Positions 17,671 to 26,395 of a DNA stretch of 64,000 bases are shown here, piece by piece. The stretch is from NCBI GenBank assembly GCA_052180195.1, contig CP197469.1; one strand, written 5' to 3'. The notes beneath the pieces were generated by a model, which worked only from the letters and a program-made list of their open reading frames with translations, did not search any database and was not told where the DNA came from. Position 1 is the first letter of the stretch, and every line of letters starts with the position of its first letter. Source of the stretch: Gottfriedia sp002574545. GTDB lineage: Bacteria > Bacillota > Bacilli > Bacillales > Bacillaceae_G. The translations under genes and the position numbers were made by a program.

Positions 17671-17772
17671 ATTACTTTCTGATAATCGCTCGCGTTCTTC
17701 TTTATTACTTCGCTTCAGACTTCTGTCCTCGAAAGACAAACGGTTGCAATCAGTCTGAAAAGTTTTTTATGA

Positions 17773-18564
17773 TTATTTTTTAGCTGGCATCGCTTCTTCA
17801 AGTGCAAGGTGATTCGTATATAAATAAGTAGCGTATTCTTTTCCAACGTATCTTAAATGCCATGGTTCATAGTGATATTTTGTGATCTCCACTTTATCTT
17901 CAGGGTAACGAATGATAAAACCGTATTCATGTGCGTGCTCCGCTAACCATGTACCTTCAGGCGTTTTGGCAAAACCTACTTCTAACTTATTACCAAATGC
18001 CGGTGATGAAACATCCATCGTTAGTCCAGTTTGATGTTCACTCGTTCCTGGATATGCGCTGTATGCTTTAGTCCATTCCTCACCGTGTACAGAAAGATAA
18101 TTATTGTATAAAGAAACTTGTCGATCGTACGAACGATATCCAGAAATTGCTGTTAATGTATAACCATCAGCTGATGCACCAGCAAATAACTTCTCTAATG
18201 CATGTCCAGCTTCACTTCTCATTCTAGTTTTTTCTTTTATTGCCCCATTTAATGGGATTGATGGATAGATAAGATCACCTGGTTCATAACCATCTGGTAA
18301 CTTTCGATCTTTATTCACTAACACTAAATTTGAATCAACGTTTAAAACTTCTAATAATCCAGATTCATCTTCTTTTGTCGTTTTATAATAATCTGGAAAA
18401 CTAAGTACCATATCATTTTTAACTTTGGCATTCTTTTTAATAACAATTGTTTTAGGTTCTTTGTTTTGTTCATAAAGAGTACCTGCAACACCAGCTACTA
18501 AAACGAAAGAAATTGCAATCCCCAAAATTGGTTTTTTTCTACGATTTTTCATACTTCTGAACAA
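17773..18564 (-). CDS. D-alanyl-D-alanine / L,D-carboxypeptidase, VanY family (LdcB/YodJ-like)
   Basis: 263 residues with a membrane anchor or uncleaved signal (about 14-30) and an M15B/VanY domain (about 110-258). Key stretches are SGYRSYDRQVSLYNNY, the zinc-site SEHQTGLTMDVSS and the C-terminal HYEPWHLRYVG. Enzymes of this family trim the terminal D-amino acid of cell-wall stem peptides outside the cell. The start is TTG with GGAGGA 8-9 bases upstream; the next ATG is too far from the ribosome site. It is monocistronic. Confidence 0.88.
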   Translation of the reverse strand: MFRSMKNRRKKPILGIAISFVLVAGVAGTLYEQNKEPKTIVIKKNAKVKNDMVLSFPDYYKTTKEDESGLLEVLNVDSNLVLVNKDRKLPDGYEPGDLIYPSIPLNGAIKEKTRMRSEAGHALEKLFAGASADGYTLTAISGYRSYDRQVSLYNNYLSVHGEEWTKAYSAYPGTSEHQTGLTMDVSSPAFGNKLEVGFAKTPEGTWLAEHAHEYGFIIRYPEDKVEITKYHYEPWHLRYVGKEYATYLYTNHLALEEAMPAKK

Positions 18565-18961
18565 TATTTATCTCCTCCTACATTATTTCTATACTTTTTC
18601 GCTTTTTTAATTGGTTTTTGTCGTAAGCATTTGATAGGCGATTAATTACGTTCTGTTTACTCTAGTATCGTCACGAAATCTTATAATCAAACTACTAAAT
18701 AATCATCGTTTAAGATCAAACAAAAACTAACCATAAAAATAATAAAATTTGTTTTACTAAAAATTAGACGATTTAATTATACAAAAAGTTTTATAATCTG
18801 ACATTTTTTTTAATAATATGTTATGTTAATAAATAGTATATATAACAATTAAAAAATTGTGTTAATATAATTTACTCGATAAACAAAAAACAGAATATTT
18901 TGGAAGTATTTTACTAAAAAGACTAATACATTTAAGAATCTATATATAGGAGAATAAAATT

Positions 18962-19129
18962 ATGAAATGGCTAATTTGTTTTGGCCCCTTATTAGAACTA
19001 GCTATAACAGCTAGTATTGCTAAATTCTGGGCCGATGATTTTAAAGAAATTGCACCGATTATTATACTTCAGTTTTTACTTTATACTTTTTTAATAACAC
19101 CAATTCTTCTTTGGGGATTTTTACGTTAA
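18962..19129 (+). CDS. 55-residue small membrane protein
   Basis: ATG at 18962 with TAGGAG 9 bases upstream, stop at 19127-19129, and a strong terminator 18 bases later. The product has two hydrophobic stretches (about 2-20 and 31-52) around FWADDFKEIA, so it should be a small inner-membrane protein. No family is recognised. Its own ribosome site and terminator support a real gene. The 390 bases upstream are AT-rich and hold no other gene. Confidence 0.65.
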   Translation: MKWLICFGPLLELAITASIAKFWADDFKEIAPIIILQFLLYTFLITPILLWGFLR

Positions 19130-19146
19130 ATATTCCCGATAATAAA

Positions 19147-19170
19147 AAAACCTTCTTCTCTGAAGGTTTT
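19147..19170. terminator. terminator of the small membrane protein gene
   Basis: AAAACCTTC-N6-GAAGGTTTT with A-run before and T-run after. Confidence 0.85.
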
Positions 19171-19368
19171 TTATTATATTCCAATAATACCCTACTTCAT
19201 TATACGATAGAATTTTAATTCAAAAGAACTATTCCATCTAATTTACGAGACTTTAGTATGTCGAATTTATGTCGATTGTGCATTTAACCCGCGCCAGTAT
19301 TAGGTTTGGTGAATTCATCTTTTATCAATAATTCGTAATGACTATGTTGTAAAATAGAACAAAAAAAA

Positions 19369-19394
19369 ACAAGAATACCAAATAGTATTCTTGT
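19369..19394 (-). terminator. terminator of the peptide-modification operon
   Basis: ACAAGAATAC pairs with GTATTCTTGT; on the minus strand a run of T's follows. It lies 13 bases after the sagB-like stop. Confidence 0.85.
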
Positions 19395-19406
19395 TTTTAA
19401 GGTTTA

Positions 19407-20981
19407 TTAACTATGCAAGTTTCCTTTTAGCCAAGGTCGATTCCGATAGTGACCGATTGGGATTTGAATTAAATTCGTTTTTCCCATCTTTTCTAATCCG
19501 TATATCTCATCGCATAATTTTGTATTGTATCCAAGAAGTGGATGCCCTCCCATTCCTAATGCTGATGCGGCTATTAGTAAACGCTGAACCATTATGCCAG
19601 CTTCCATTTGTTGAATTCGATAGCCTCTATAACTATGTGTTGATTTTAAATGTTCCGTATTACCCACTACATGTATACAAATTGGCACTTGGAATAAATT
19701 AACGGTAGGGGCATTCATTCCAGACTGGAGCTGCATACGATGATCTCCTAATTTCGTTTGTACTAGCGTATGAGTACAATCATCATAATAATAAGCTCCA
19801 TTGTTAATCCCTTCAACGTTATACAAACATAAATATAATTTTGGCCTGTTCTTACTATTTTTAAAGGATCGATCTAAATCATTTATATAGGAGAAGGATG
19901 CTGTCGCCTCTTTAAGTAATGTTGCAAGTTTTATTTGACTAATAGAGCTTAAAACAAAGTCAAGCTCAGGTGAAAACCGTTCTTTACATATCGTGGCAAA
20001 ATCATAGGATAGACGTTCTACTTTAGGTAATATAATTCGATGCCGTTCATCTACAGGATCAACAGTTTCGTCAACTTTTCTAAATGATTGAGTCGATTCA
20101 ATCATCGATACTTTATTGAGTTTAATTAGCATCGGAAACTCTCTAATCTTTTTTGATTTTATTAAATATTTATGTGAAACTGCTTGTAACTCTTTACTTA
20201 GATCGATTGAATAATGATGTTTACTTTTTGCATTATCTTTAGACATCAAGCTAGTTTCTTCAATAGAGAGTGGAATGATTCCGTAAACACTTTCCTCACG
20301 TTCGTTTATGCCGATTAAATGGTTGATTGCTTGATCGAGAAACTGGTAATATACTCCAGCCTTAAGCCCAAACCGTTTAGCCGCCTCTAAAATCTGTCCA
20401 ATTAGCACACCGCAATCTAGCCCTTGAAGACGATAAGAAAAATTATTATATTTAAAGAAATTTTTCCAAAACATTGTTGAAATAAAAATAGTACAAAAAC
20501 ACTTTGGAAGATCACATCTATCTCCTAAAGCTCTTGAGACATAAGAATCAAAATTTCCTTCTCTTAATAAAACTAAGCAATGTCTAGCAACATCATAGTG
20601 ATAGATCCCTGAACAGACTTGTTCGGACTTCAAATATAAATACAACTCATTCGGATACAAACCTCCACCAGAAGGAATGAATCTTCTGTTTGAAGACATC
20701 ATATTAACCATATCATTGGATCCAGAAGCAATTGCTGTTTGAGCAATTTGGGTTAATCCATATACATACCATAGAAAATAGCCAATTTCGTCTAAATTTG
20801 GCTCAGATGCGTTCCTGTTTTCTTTTAAGGATAGTGGCACGTTTGAAGAAAGTGGAATTGTAGGCAAATCTTTATAAAGCTTATAAGTTAGTGGGGCATC
20901 CTCCCAATCTACTTCCCAATCTGATTGATTAGCCTTTTCGATATCAAAATGAAGATTGTGTAGAAATGTTTGTAAACTCAT
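19407..20981 (-). CDS. SagB-type azoline dehydrogenase
   Basis: 524 residues comprising two nitroreductase-like halves: the first with RFIPSGGGLYPNELYLYLK (about 105-125), the second with QMEAGIMVQRLLIAASALGMGGHPLLGYN near the C-terminus. SagB/ThcOx enzymes use FMN to oxidise thiazolines or oxazolines of modified peptides to thiazoles or oxazoles. ATG at 20981 is chosen because AGGAGG lies 8 bases upstream; the longer GTG reading begins inside that ribosome site. It is the last gene of the cluster, 24 bases after the YcaO gene. Double-domain proteins of this kind are known from heterocycloanthracin-type loci. Confidence 0.87.
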   Translation of the reverse strand: MSLQTFLHNLHFDIEKANQSDWEVDWEDAPLTYKLYKDLPTIPLSSNVPLSLKENRNASEPNLDEIGYFLWYVYGLTQIAQTAIASGSNDMVNMMSSNRRFIPSGGGLYPNELYLYLKSEQVCSGIYHYDVARHCLVLLREGNFDSYVSRALGDRCDLPKCFCTIFISTMFWKNFFKYNNFSYRLQGLDCGVLIGQILEAAKRFGLKAGVYYQFLDQAINHLIGINEREESVYGIIPLSIEETSLMSKDNAKSKHHYSIDLSKELQAVSHKYLIKSKKIREFPMLIKLNKVSMIESTQSFRKVDETVDPVDERHRIILPKVERLSYDFATICKERFSPELDFVLSSISQIKLATLLKEATASFSYINDLDRSFKNSKNRPKLYLCLYNVEGINNGAYYYDDCTHTLVQTKLGDHRMQLQSGMNAPTVNLFQVPICIHVVGNTEHLKSTHSYRGYRIQQMEAGIMVQRLLIAASALGMGGHPLLGYNTKLCDEIYGLEKMGKTNLIQIPIGHYRNRPWLKGNLHS

Positions 20982-21005
20982 TCCAATCACCTCCTATAGC
21001 ACCAC

Positions 21006-22949
21006 TTATGGGAACGGGTGTGGATATGGATTGAGCTGCTCCGGCTTTAGCGGCTTCTTCGTATAGCCCAATTTAACAGGTACTTTTAACACTCGATCAA
21101 GTCCATTTAATCGTTTTAGATGATGGCCAAATGTCATAGGCAACATCCCTGGAATTAAAACTTTTACACAAGATAATCCATTCCTTTTGATTTCAGGTGT
21201 AGTTTGATCGACTACAATCACATCAAGATTTAATTGCTTAAATACTTGAAGAATATCTTTTAAATCATTCGTCAAATCTAGATGGTTTGTTTCCCATTTA
21301 AATTCTTCCTTAAAAGTCTTTAATGGACGGTTATCATCTAATAAAAACTTCAGACGATCTTCTGCTTGTCGTAAGCCATATAACATCCCATGATCATCCA
21401 TTTGTTTAACGAGATTATGATCTAAAAGCATATTCATAATTTGGGCATAATTTTCTTCAAACTTTTTATCCAATGTTAACATCATTCCAGCTAACTCATG
21501 TACTGCGCTTTTAACCGCCCTAACTGGATCAAGATGTGCGCCTGCAGCACAAATGAGATTTAATCCATGTTCTTTTCGATTTTTTGCAATGGCAACAATA
21601 CTTGGGATTCCATTCTCCATCGTCGAATTAAATAAATGTAGATCATATCCTCCAACTAAGCGCATTCGTTCAATCATTAAATCGAGTTCTTGATCATTAG
21701 CCGATTTTGGATCAAGCTTTGGAAGGGGTAACTGAGCATACCAAGTCATTAGGAATGAATCTCGTTCAACAATTTCCAAAATACCGTAAAATATAGCTTC
21801 TTCTAAACTACCTCCTAATGCACATCCATTGGAAGTTTCATACACATAACCGCGTCCACATCCTAGGCTATAGTAAGAAAGCAACTCTGGTACAAGAATC
21901 GGCTCTTCCTTCATAAATGAATAACCCCATACCCAATCAATCTTCCGTTTAGGATTAAACGCCTTAAATGGAAAATGAGGTAGAGCATACTGTTCTTTCG
22001 AATGAGTACCGACACTTTCTGGATTCATTGCATAATCTTTTACGTTGTTATAACTATCATGTACGACCGTTTTTTTTCCTCGTGGAGTGAGACCGCAATA
22101 CCTTTCTAACCCTTCCAAAATGGCAGTTAATTCACTAGATTCATACGAAAGCGTACGTCCCGCTGTTCCTTCATCCCCTTGAATTAACGGTAGATTTACA
22201 ACTACATCTGCAAATGGCGTGGTTAGATCATATGCCTTTCCATTTAAAAAACCGGTCTTTTGACCTAAATAGTCATTAACTAACACTTTTTTTAATTCAT
22301 CCATCGAGCGACTACGATAACTAGTTGGAGAAACTTTCATACTAGGCTCAAGTGAAATAATTGCCAAATCAGCAGAATCATCTTCTAGCTCACCACAAAC
22401 CGGACATAACGGATTCGGTAAAAAAAAGTGATTAGAGCTTTTGAATGTTTTCATATTTAATAAAAAGATCCGTTCCTCTAGACGAGTTTCTTTACCATTC
22501 ATAAATTTATCTACTTCAGCAGCAATTAAGTAAGCCATCTGTAAAAGTCCCGTTCTTGTACTCCATACATCATCTGACCTTCCATCAGATTCTACTATCT
22601 GATGATCTATTTCTAGCATTTCTCTACGCTCTCTACCAGCCATTAAACGTCTAAAATCGGCACATTTTATACATCCTTTTTGTCCTGGATAGACTAAAGG
22701 TCCGATTACCCCTTCCCCAAATGAAACACAAGCGCGTAACCATGGAACTGTTCCTAATTTGAAGACTTCATCTACTTTTTCATAAATTTTAGGGTTCCAT
22801 GCGTCATCTAAAACAAGTAGTAAACTAGTATCCTCAGAAACTTTCGACGCTAGATCTTTTTGTTGAACTATTTTATATTTATTTATCAGGATTTCAGATG
22901 TGTACTTACTTAATAATCCTTCTCCAAATATGGCAACCGTTGAATTCAA
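21006..22949 (-). CDS. YcaO cyclodehydratase fused to precursor-binding (SagC-like) domain
   Basis: 647 residues. The N-terminal third is the leader-peptide-binding partner with a Zn-ribbon pattern (CIKCADFRRLM near 95 and CPVCGELEDD near 185). The rest is a YcaO domain (ESSELTAILEGLERYCGL; NGCALGGSLEEAIFYGILEIVERDSFLMTWY) ending in Pro-rich NPYPHPFP, the hallmark YcaO terminus. This TOMM C-D fusion uses ATP to convert Cys/Ser/Thr of the precursor to azolines. The TTG start at 22949 has GAGGTG 8 bases upstream and overlaps the previous stop by four bases (TTGA), so it is translationally coupled. Confidence 0.9.
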   Translation of the reverse strand: MNSTVAIFGEGLLSKYTSEILINKYKIVQQKDLASKVSEDTSLLLVLDDAWNPKIYEKVDEVFKLGTVPWLRACVSFGEGVIGPLVYPGQKGCIKCADFRRLMAGRERREMLEIDHQIVESDGRSDDVWSTRTGLLQMAYLIAAEVDKFMNGKETRLEERIFLLNMKTFKSSNHFFLPNPLCPVCGELEDDSADLAIISLEPSMKVSPTSYRSRSMDELKKVLVNDYLGQKTGFLNGKAYDLTTPFADVVVNLPLIQGDEGTAGRTLSYESSELTAILEGLERYCGLTPRGKKTVVHDSYNNVKDYAMNPESVGTHSKEQYALPHFPFKAFNPKRKIDWVWGYSFMKEEPILVPELLSYYSLGCGRGYVYETSNGCALGGSLEEAIFYGILEIVERDSFLMTWYAQLPLPKLDPKSANDQELDLMIERMRLVGGYDLHLFNSTMENGIPSIVAIAKNRKEHGLNLICAAGAHLDPVRAVKSAVHELAGMMLTLDKKFEENYAQIMNMLLDHNLVKQMDDHGMLYGLRQAEDRLKFLLDDNRPLKTFKEEFKWETNHLDLTNDLKDILQVFKQLNLDVIVVDQTTPEIKRNGLSCVKVLIPGMLPMTFGHHLKRLNGLDRVLKVPVKLGYTKKPLKPEQLNPYPHPFP

Positions 22950-24892
22950 ATCGAGCTCACCTCTCTTAACAAGACACCATAAACTCCCGCAAGTTCATCT
23001 ACATTAATCGATTCAAGCATAAACTCCAATATTACTAATTCCTTATTATTCTGTTTTAAACTATCTATAGCTGATCCTACTAATTGAGTATGTTTAGTAC
23101 GATTAAATTCTAGGAACATCATTTCTGATACTTGCTGTTCTTCCACTAAAACTGATGAACTTTGGATCGCTTTTGATGCAAGTAGTGGGGTTTTATTTTG
23201 TGATTCCTTAAGTACTTGTTTTAGTGCCTCTTGTAGGGCCATTGTTAGATTTAAACCAACACTTCTATACCAGCCTTTTTGTGTTCCAATCCAGACTACT
23301 GGAAATCCACAAATCTCTTTTCCTAATGCTATTTTTGGAGATTCTTGTATTGTATTTATTGTTTGCAAATAAAATTTTGCACAATCATCTTCTATTTTTA
23401 TCGTTTTTAATTCCTGAATATGATGTTTCTGAACACCCGTTTGTTTATCCAGCTCATTTGATAAATATTTTTGCAGAGCTCTACAAATACTTTCTGACAA
23501 AGTTTGACCAGTAGCTATTGCGATGTATTCCCCAGGTTCAATACACTCTATGACATCTGACTCAGAATTCATAATAAGTTGATTAGCTATTTGAGATACA
23601 TACATTTCAACCCCAGTAAGTCCTGCCTCTTTTCGTGCTTCTTCATGCGTTAGTTCAGTACAAATCGTACTCGTTAGTAGTTTTACTGGTCCTTCTGTAA
23701 GAGGATCTACAACTTGTATCCGACACTGCGCTAAAGGAAGTTGATTTAATTCACCTTCATCCCAAACATGAAATAATCCAGTTTCTTGTGAATTGAACTG
23801 ACCTAAGTAAGTTAATAACTTACTTTGATCACCTATAGGTTTGGTTTGCTCTAACAATTCAGCAAAATTCCGAACAATCTTAGCTTTCGCTTTCCCGTCC
23901 ACTAGCGGGTGAGGAGAAAATGAGTGCCAACTGCCTTCCAGCGTCTCTTGGTTAATAATATAAACTTGATTATTCTTTTCTGTTTCGCGTGACTTTGTAA
24001 TATCCTTAAATAACTCAAACACCATTATATTTGCCAACATTGCTGATGCCATTGAAGACAATGGCTGGTTCGTTTCTTCTTCGCAAAGTATGTTTTGATG
24101 CACACTTCTCCATGCCGACTCGAAGCAAACATCAGAATTTGGAGTCACTAGAGGTCCAGCCATACAAATCTTTGAAGAAGAAATGGCTGGGATAAACCTT
24201 TTTTTCTCTCTTTTACAAATCTCATTTAGCAATTTCAGTTCATAAACACGATCATCTTCTGATACGTATAAAATCGAATCAAAAGTAGATACAATTTCTT
24301 GTAAAGAAAGCTTCTTTCTCTTAATAAATTCAACTTCGACTTCACGATCAGTTATCCGAGCGTTGTCTACAATTTCTTTTATTCGTTTTTCATCTGTATT
24401 TTCCGTATTCGTTATTAAAAGATGGAATTTTGCTAACCCCGACTCTAATAATGCTGAAACTAACGAAGTGACAATTGATCCAGAACCAATTGCCAATATT
24501 TTGGATTGGCGATAAGTTTGAAAACGATAAGAACCAGAATCCCCAAAACAATTTAAAAACTCAATTTGACTTGCATACTTCTCTAAAATATCTTTCGATA
24601 ATTGATGTGGGTGATCCTTACTTACATCCCGTGCAAATCCATTGTTATATAAAATCTCACCAATTTCATATACTCTTTCTCGATATTGGTCAGGCAAGCC
24701 ATTTGTTAAAATTTCTAATGAGTGTTCACCATTAAACATAGGAAGTAACTTTTCAATCCACTGGTAAATAGATGCACCTTCCATCCGAAAAGAACTTAAG
24801 TTATTCCTAAAATAAACACCTCCATTCAAATCAGGTACAAAAAAAGTATCTCGATTAACCTTTAGACGTGCTGATGGATCCAATTTTGACAT
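22946..24892 (-). CDS. ThiF-like thiazole-peptide maturation protein (TIGR03693-type)
   Basis: 648 residues. The opening, ARLKVNRDTFFVPD-x5-VYFRNN then SFRMEGASIYQWIEKLLPMFNG, matches from memory the family annotated as putative thiazole-containing bacteriocin maturation protein, which accompanies heterocycloanthracin loci in Bacillus. A Rossmann-like stretch (ILAIGSGSIVTSLVSALLESGL, about 130) resembles the E1/ThiF nucleotide fold. It probably binds the precursor or helps the cyclodehydratase; its exact role is not known to me. Start 24892 is preferred to 24952 because GAAGGGG lies 9 bases upstream and the family begins here. Confidence 0.85.
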   Translation of the reverse strand: MSKLDPSARLKVNRDTFFVPDLNGGVYFRNNLSSFRMEGASIYQWIEKLLPMFNGEHSLEILTNGLPDQYRERVYEIGEILYNNGFARDVSKDHPHQLSKDILEKYASQIEFLNCFGDSGSYRFQTYRQSKILAIGSGSIVTSLVSALLESGLAKFHLLITNTENTDEKRIKEIVDNARITDREVEVEFIKRKKLSLQEIVSTFDSILYVSEDDRVYELKLLNEICKREKKRFIPAISSSKICMAGPLVTPNSDVCFESAWRSVHQNILCEEETNQPLSSMASAMLANIMVFELFKDITKSRETEKNNQVYIINQETLEGSWHSFSPHPLVDGKAKAKIVRNFAELLEQTKPIGDQSKLLTYLGQFNSQETGLFHVWDEGELNQLPLAQCRIQVVDPLTEGPVKLLTSTICTELTHEEARKEAGLTGVEMYVSQIANQLIMNSESDVIECIEPGEYIAIATGQTLSESICRALQKYLSNELDKQTGVQKHHIQELKTIKIEDDCAKFYLQTINTIQESPKIALGKEICGFPVVWIGTQKGWYRSVGLNLTMALQEALKQVLKESQNKTPLLASKAIQSSSVLVEEQQVSEMMFLEFNRTKHTQLVGSAIDSLKQNNKELVILEFMLESINVDELAGVYGVLLREVSSI

Positions 24893-24995
24893 CTTTTTCA
24901 ACCCCTTCGATCCAGTGAGTTGTACATTGAAATTCATAAATACTTTCTTCATAATCCTATGTATATTCTGTATTCCTTATGTCATAACCTAACTA

Positions 24996-25026
24996 GATGG
25001 CCCCTACAAAGATTAGTAGGGGCCAT
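24996..25026 (-). promoter_or_regulatory. hairpin between precursor and maturation genes
   Basis: ATGGCCCCTAC and GTAGGGGCCAT form an 11-bp stem around an 8-base loop, between the precursor stop (25068) and the maturation gene. There is no T-run on the minus strand. It may protect the precursor mRNA or partly end transcription, giving more precursor than enzyme. Confidence 0.6.
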
Positions 25027-25067
25027 GTTTGTCTAGATGGACAAATAGTTTTTATGAAACAGTACAA

Positions 25068-25289
25068 TTAACGGTGACAGCGACCGCATCCTCCGCAACG
25101 GAAACAGCCTCCGCATCCTCCGCAACGGAAACAGCCTCCACATCCAAAACAAGTAAAAATAGGGAAGAAACAAGCAAAACAAACTCTAGCATCGTAATTT
25201 TGATACTGATTATAATCCCATGGAACTGCTTGACTAGCTTGAAATTGATCAACGTTTAATTGTTGAAGTTCTCTTTGAAAATCATACAT
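25068..25289 (-). CDS. heterocycloanthracin/sonorensin-type precursor peptide
   Basis: 73 residues: a leader of about 35 residues (MYDFQRELQQLNVDQFQASQ...), then a core with eleven Cys (VCFACFF, then CFGC and two exact copies of GGCFRCGGC, ending GRCHR). Cys alternating with Gly/Phe/Arg is the pattern of heterocycloanthracin precursors, whose Cys are cyclised to thiazoles. Start 25289 has GGAGG 8 bases upstream; an ATG six codons earlier overlaps that site. The core contains an exact 27-bp tandem duplication. It is first in the operon with the maturation protein, YcaO fusion and SagB-like dehydrogenase. No dedicated exporter is nearby. Confidence 0.88.
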   Translation of the reverse strand: MYDFQRELQQLNVDQFQASQAVPWDYNQYQNYDARVCFACFFPIFTCFGCGGCFRCGGCGGCFRCGGCGRCHR

Positions 25290-25486
25290 TTTTATAACCT
25301 CCGACATGAAATTTGAAAGCGAATAAAAACATACCGTATTTAAATAAAATCAATACGATTCCTCAATTTGAATCTACTAAAACGCAGACTCTCAACAATA
25401 AAATATGTTGAAGACTTGGGCATTGTTACCGATTCAATTGCCCAATTTATTACTCCTTAGTAAAACGATGACCTGATTGCGTACAA

Positions 25487-25515
25487 AAAAACCTCACATC
25501 TAAAGTAAGGTTTTT
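25487..25515 (-). terminator. terminator of the small membrane protein gene 25538-26017
   Basis: AAAACCT pairs with AGGTTTT (loop 13), with T's following on the minus strand. Between it and the precursor is another imperfect hairpin, TTGGGCA/TGCCCAA (25417-25446), of unknown use. Confidence 0.6.
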
Positions 25516-25537
25516 CATCAGTTAAAATCTTTTATCT

Positions 25538-26017
25538 TTAATCTTCATTAAATTTAATGTTATTAAGAGGTTCATATGAATATAGCTTCTTAATTTCTTT
25601 CTTATTTCTGCTGTTTTCTTTTCCAAAAATTAATTGCGCTGGCTTTATTTTGGGTATTTTGATTAGTAGGAGGTATAGTAATAATAGAATATCAATAATG
25701 AAAAGTAAGTCCTTTATCATAAAAAAAGAGAATATAGTATTGGAGATTTCTTCTGTTTGTTCGAGAGTAGAAAATACAAAAACAGCATATCTTTCATAAA
25801 TAGTACAGGTAAAAAAAATAGTTCCAACCACTATTGAAGTAAAACTATAACCTATTAATCGTTGTCTTTTATTGAATTCTAAAAAGGTTGGAAGTAAATA
25901 TAGCAAAGCGATAATAAATAGACTAAATAATAATCCTAACAATGTAATCCGACTAGGTAACATAGACTGAACTAGTAAAAGTTTTCCTAGGATAAAAAAA
26001 AGTAAAACAATCCCCAT
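25538..26017 (-). CDS. small multi-pass membrane protein of the peptide locus
   Basis: 159 residues with four likely membrane helices (about 2-18, 24-42, 55-72 and 102-125) and a Lys-rich C-terminal tail. No family recognised. Start at 26017 (MGIVLLFF) is chosen because AGGAGG is 6 bases upstream; the longer frame to 26086 has no ribosome site. It lies between the precursor gene and the divergent AtxA-like regulator and shares with the latter a region holding two palindromic operators. Self-immunity or peptide export are possible roles, from position only. Confidence 0.6.
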   Translation of the reverse strand: MGIVLLFFILGKLLLVQSMLPSRITLLGLLFSLFIIALLYLLPTFLEFNKRQRLIGYSFTSIVVGTIFFTCTIYERYAVFVFSTLEQTEEISNTIFSFFMIKDLLFIIDILLLLYLLLIKIPKIKPAQLIFGKENSRNKKEIKKLYSYEPLNNIKFNED

Positions 26018-26135
26018 CATCACCCTCCTCATTTCCACTTGTAGAGCAACATTTCTGATCAGATCCGAAAAACAGTGAACGAACACCTTTTCAAAGTAAA
26101 TTATAGTATTGCTTAATAGCGTTTTAAATGCTATT

Positions 26136-26158
26136 TTTTACCGTTTCTATAGGTAAAA
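26136..26158. promoter_or_regulatory. palindromic operator copy 1
   Basis: TTTTACC and GGTAAAA form exact 7-base arms around 9 bases, in the divergent promoter region. The same ACC-N9-GGT arrangement recurs at 26237-26255. Confidence 0.5.
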
Positions 26159-26236
26159 GCAGTTAATATAGTCAGTTCATATAACAATGTATACCATACG
26201 TAATCTAAAAAGAAATTATCGATCAATTAATATTTA

Positions 26237-26255
26237 TTACCGTTTTTAACGGTAA
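26237..26255. promoter_or_regulatory. palindromic operator copy 2
   Basis: TTACCGTT-TTT-AACGGTAA, an exact 8-base palindrome, 99 bases from copy 1 centre to centre and about 150 bases before the regulator start. Confidence 0.5.
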
Positions 26256-26395
26256 AAGTTGTCATATCCTTATTCATCATCAAAGTTTAAAATAATTTTG
26301 AAAACATTATCTCAACAACACTTTTTGTGATTATTGTCACAAAAATAGATAGTTTGTTAGTAAAAATTTTATTCTAGATCAAAGTAGGAGATGAG

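Noticed and set aside
24893..24952. 20-residue extension of the maturation protein
   Set aside because: The inner ATG has GAAGGGG at good spacing and the family begins there.
25052..25252. Ala/Val-rich minus-strand ORF and its plus-strand counterpart at 25029-25259
   Set aside because: Both are frame shadows of the precursor's tandem repeat.
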